This document shows, one piece after another, positions 62,855 to 64,000 of a stretch of DNA of 64,000 nucleotides. The DNA comes from Archangium sp. (GTDB lineage: Bacteria > Myxococcota > Myxococcia > Myxococcales > Myxococcaceae). The notes under the pieces were generated by a model. That model made no database searches, was not told the origin of the DNA, and saw only the letters and a list, made by a program, of their open reading frames with translations. Position numbers and translations under genes: made by a program. How positions within the stretch are numbered: position 1 is the first letter of the stretch; every line of letters starts with the position of its first letter. The stretch is from the NCBI GenBank assembly GCA_030695565.1, contig JAUYRZ010000018.1:1-64000 (forward strand), in the 5' to 3' direction.

Positions 62855-63490
62855 ATGAGTGAACTGACCCTGTACGTCGACGCGAACTACGCGAGCCCCT
62901 GGGCGTTGTCGGTCTTCGTGGCGCTCGAAGAGAAGCAGCTGCCTTTCCAACTGGCGACCAAGCTGCTCTCGAAGAAGGAGACCTTCGACGCGGGCTTCGG
63001 TGCGCGCACGAAGAAGATCCCCGCGCTGCGCCGGGGCGACTTCTGGCTGGCCGAGTCGATGGCCATCACCGAGTACCTCGCGGAGTCTTTCCCGTTCCCC
63101 GAACACCCGCGCCTGTACCCGGAGAACCTCGAGGAGCGCGCGATGTGCCGCGAGGTGCAGCTGTGGTTGCGCACCGACTTCATGCCCATTCGGCAGGAGC
63201 GCCCCACCTCGACCCTCTACTTCGCGCGAGCGAGCACGCCCCTGAGCGCCGACGCGCTGGAGGCGACGAAGAAGTTGATCGACGCGGTGGAGCCGCTGCT
63301 CGCGCACGGCCGGCCCACGTTGTTCGCGCAGTGGTGCATCGCCGATGTGGATCTCGCGGTGATGCTGCAGCGGCTCAACTTGAACGGGACCCCGTTAGCT
63401 CCGAAGTTGAAGGCCTACGCCGAGGCGAACTGGGCGAGGCCGTCGGTGGCGAAGTGGAACGCCTTGCCGAGAGGCAACACCCAGCTGTAA
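62855..63490 (+). CDS. Glutathione S-transferase family protein (YfcF-like)
   Basis: 211 residues, three bases after rapZ. LYVDANYASPWALSVFVALE begins the thioredoxin-like N-terminal domain with Ser in the active-site position, KKIPALRRGDFWLAESMAIT supplies the conserved cis-Pro and ES pair for glutathione binding, and the C-terminal domain is helical (WCIADVDLAVMLQRLNLNG). Similar to YfcF/YfcG-type GSTs. Its position within the hprK-rapZ operon suggests co-transcription, without clear functional reason. Confidence 0.85.
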   Translation: MSELTLYVDANYASPWALSVFVALEEKQLPFQLATKLLSKKETFDAGFGARTKKIPALRRGDFWLAESMAITEYLAESFPFPEHPRLYPENLEERAMCREVQLWLRTDFMPIRQERPTSTLYFARASTPLSADALEATKKLIDAVEPLLAHGRPTLFAQWCIADVDLAVMLQRLNLNGTPLAPKLKAYAEANWARPSVAKWNALPRGNTQL

Positions 63491-63502
63491 CTGAAGCGCC
63501 CT

Positions 63503-63958
63503 CTAAGGAAGCGACTGAGCCGCTTCTGAAGGCACCGCCTGCACCCGCACGGTCATGCCGCTCTGAGCGAGCCTTGCCAACGCGCTCGAGTCACTCGAGT
63601 CCAGATACACCGACCTCGACACCGACACGCGCCCGGGCCCCGAATGCACGTTGCCCACGTTGAGCATTCCGTCAGGCAGGCCCCACTCACGAGCAGCGAC
63701 CGCCGACTTCACCTCGCGGAAGAGCACCAGCGTGGGAACGCCGTCGTCCGCAAACTCCTGAAAGTCGATGTCCTTCACCGACGCGAGGACGAGCTCGACG
63801 TCATCGGGAATCGCCATCGAGTAAGCGACCTTCGCCAGGGGATCGAGGGCGGCGTCGTCGTCGGCCACCACCACCCGCTTGACGCCCAGATGGGGAAGCC
63901 AGGCCTCGATGACCTGGCCGTGAATGAGGCGGCTGTCGATACGGCTCAAGACGATCAC
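63503..63958 (-). CDS. PTS IIB component, mannose/fructose/sorbose family
   Basis: 151 residues. IVLSRIDSRLIHGQVIEAWL holds His13, the phosphorylation site of the Man-family IIB, and VPTLVLFREVKSAVAAREWG and LNVGNVHSGPGRVSVSRSVYL match the family's second half. Full length. It is convergent with the GST gene (12-base gap) and therefore not in the hprK operon, an unusual orientation. IIA and HPr genes may lie beyond the window. Confidence 0.9.
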   Translation of the reverse strand: MIVLSRIDSRLIHGQVIEAWLPHLGVKRVVVADDDAALDPLAKVAYSMAIPDDVELVLASVKDIDFQEFADDGVPTLVLFREVKSAVAAREWGLPDGMLNVGNVHSGPGRVSVSRSVYLDSSDSSALARLAQSGMTVRVQAVPSEAAQSLP

Positions 63959-64000
63959 GAAGACTCCTACTGCTACGGCCCGGCTTGGAGACCCCTCTAG

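Overview
The window is high-GC DNA with the hallmarks of a myxobacterium (Myxococcota, probably the Cystobacterineae side). It has several eukaryote-like Ser/Thr kinases with C-terminal TPR or PEGA-like parts and an ECF sigma factor of the TIGR02999 type next to a kinase. It also has many predicted lipoproteins with Asp-Ala-Gly, Gly-Gly-X or Cys-rich low-complexity tails, PilZ/receiver and GGDEF signalling proteins, and an hprK-rapZ pair without sugar PTS genes. Species cannot be fixed from the sequence alone. No rRNA, tRNA or CRISPR array was seen.

Layout. 1-5 kb: the end of tex, a PilZ-response regulator, a collagen-like lipoprotein, and an RsbT-like anti-sigma kinase behind a sigma-54-like promoter. 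5-19 kb: a 1238-residue DUF3857/transglutaminase lipoprotein, a kinase, an RsuA/RluB-type pseudouridine synthase, small membrane proteins, an LEA-like/Gly-Ala-rich secreted-type protein, a TPR protein, a diguanylate cyclase and a TPR-kinase. 19-20.5 kb: the ECF sigma gene belonging to that kinase, separated from it by an inserted cassette flanked by duplicated junction sequence. 20.6-34.3 kb: a BNR-type lipoprotein, an epimerase, a VapBC pair, Uma2, an MNIO (DUF692) operon, gpmA, a beta-propeller/cytochrome c lipoprotein, a TlpA-DUF5989 operon, a propeller lipoprotein gene interrupted by an in-frame amber codon, and an orphan ExbD.

34.3-36.6 kb is a compact three-gene minus-strand operon, with base composition that looks lower in GC than its surroundings: an HTH-DUF4325 (STAS-like) regulator, an OLD/RecF-like AAA ATPase, and a DUF4276/TOPRIM-like protein. 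It is the best candidate in the window for an undescribed defence-type system. 36.7-44.9 kb is ordinary: an ACT protein, a LysR regulator, a universal stress protein, a lipase-like hydrolase, a eukaryote-like GT22 mannosyltransferase and two envelope proteins.

45-55 kb is an accessory graveyard built around an IS91-like (Y2 rolling-circle) element. There is a C-terminal and an N-terminal transposase remnant. Four copies of a ~120-170 bp end sequence are present, three of them followed by GTTC, the tetranucleotide used by IS91. Between them lie a Zn-ribbon kinase, a LysM-lysozyme, truncated genes, an AbiEii-type nucleotidyltransferase with its partner, and frameshifted remnants. 55-64 kb returns to backbone: a sigma/anti-sigma-like pair, a Cys-rich knottin-like array lipoprotein, hprK, rapZ, a GST and a PTS IIB protein.

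A short hairpin repeat (CCCTCTCCC-loop-GGGAGAGGG plus a GGGTGAGGGCC-like tail) occurs eight times. It lies at gene ends, just before gene starts where it can serve as the ribosome-binding site, and once in frame inside the MNIO gene. Many neighbouring genes are joined by NTGA stop-start overlaps.
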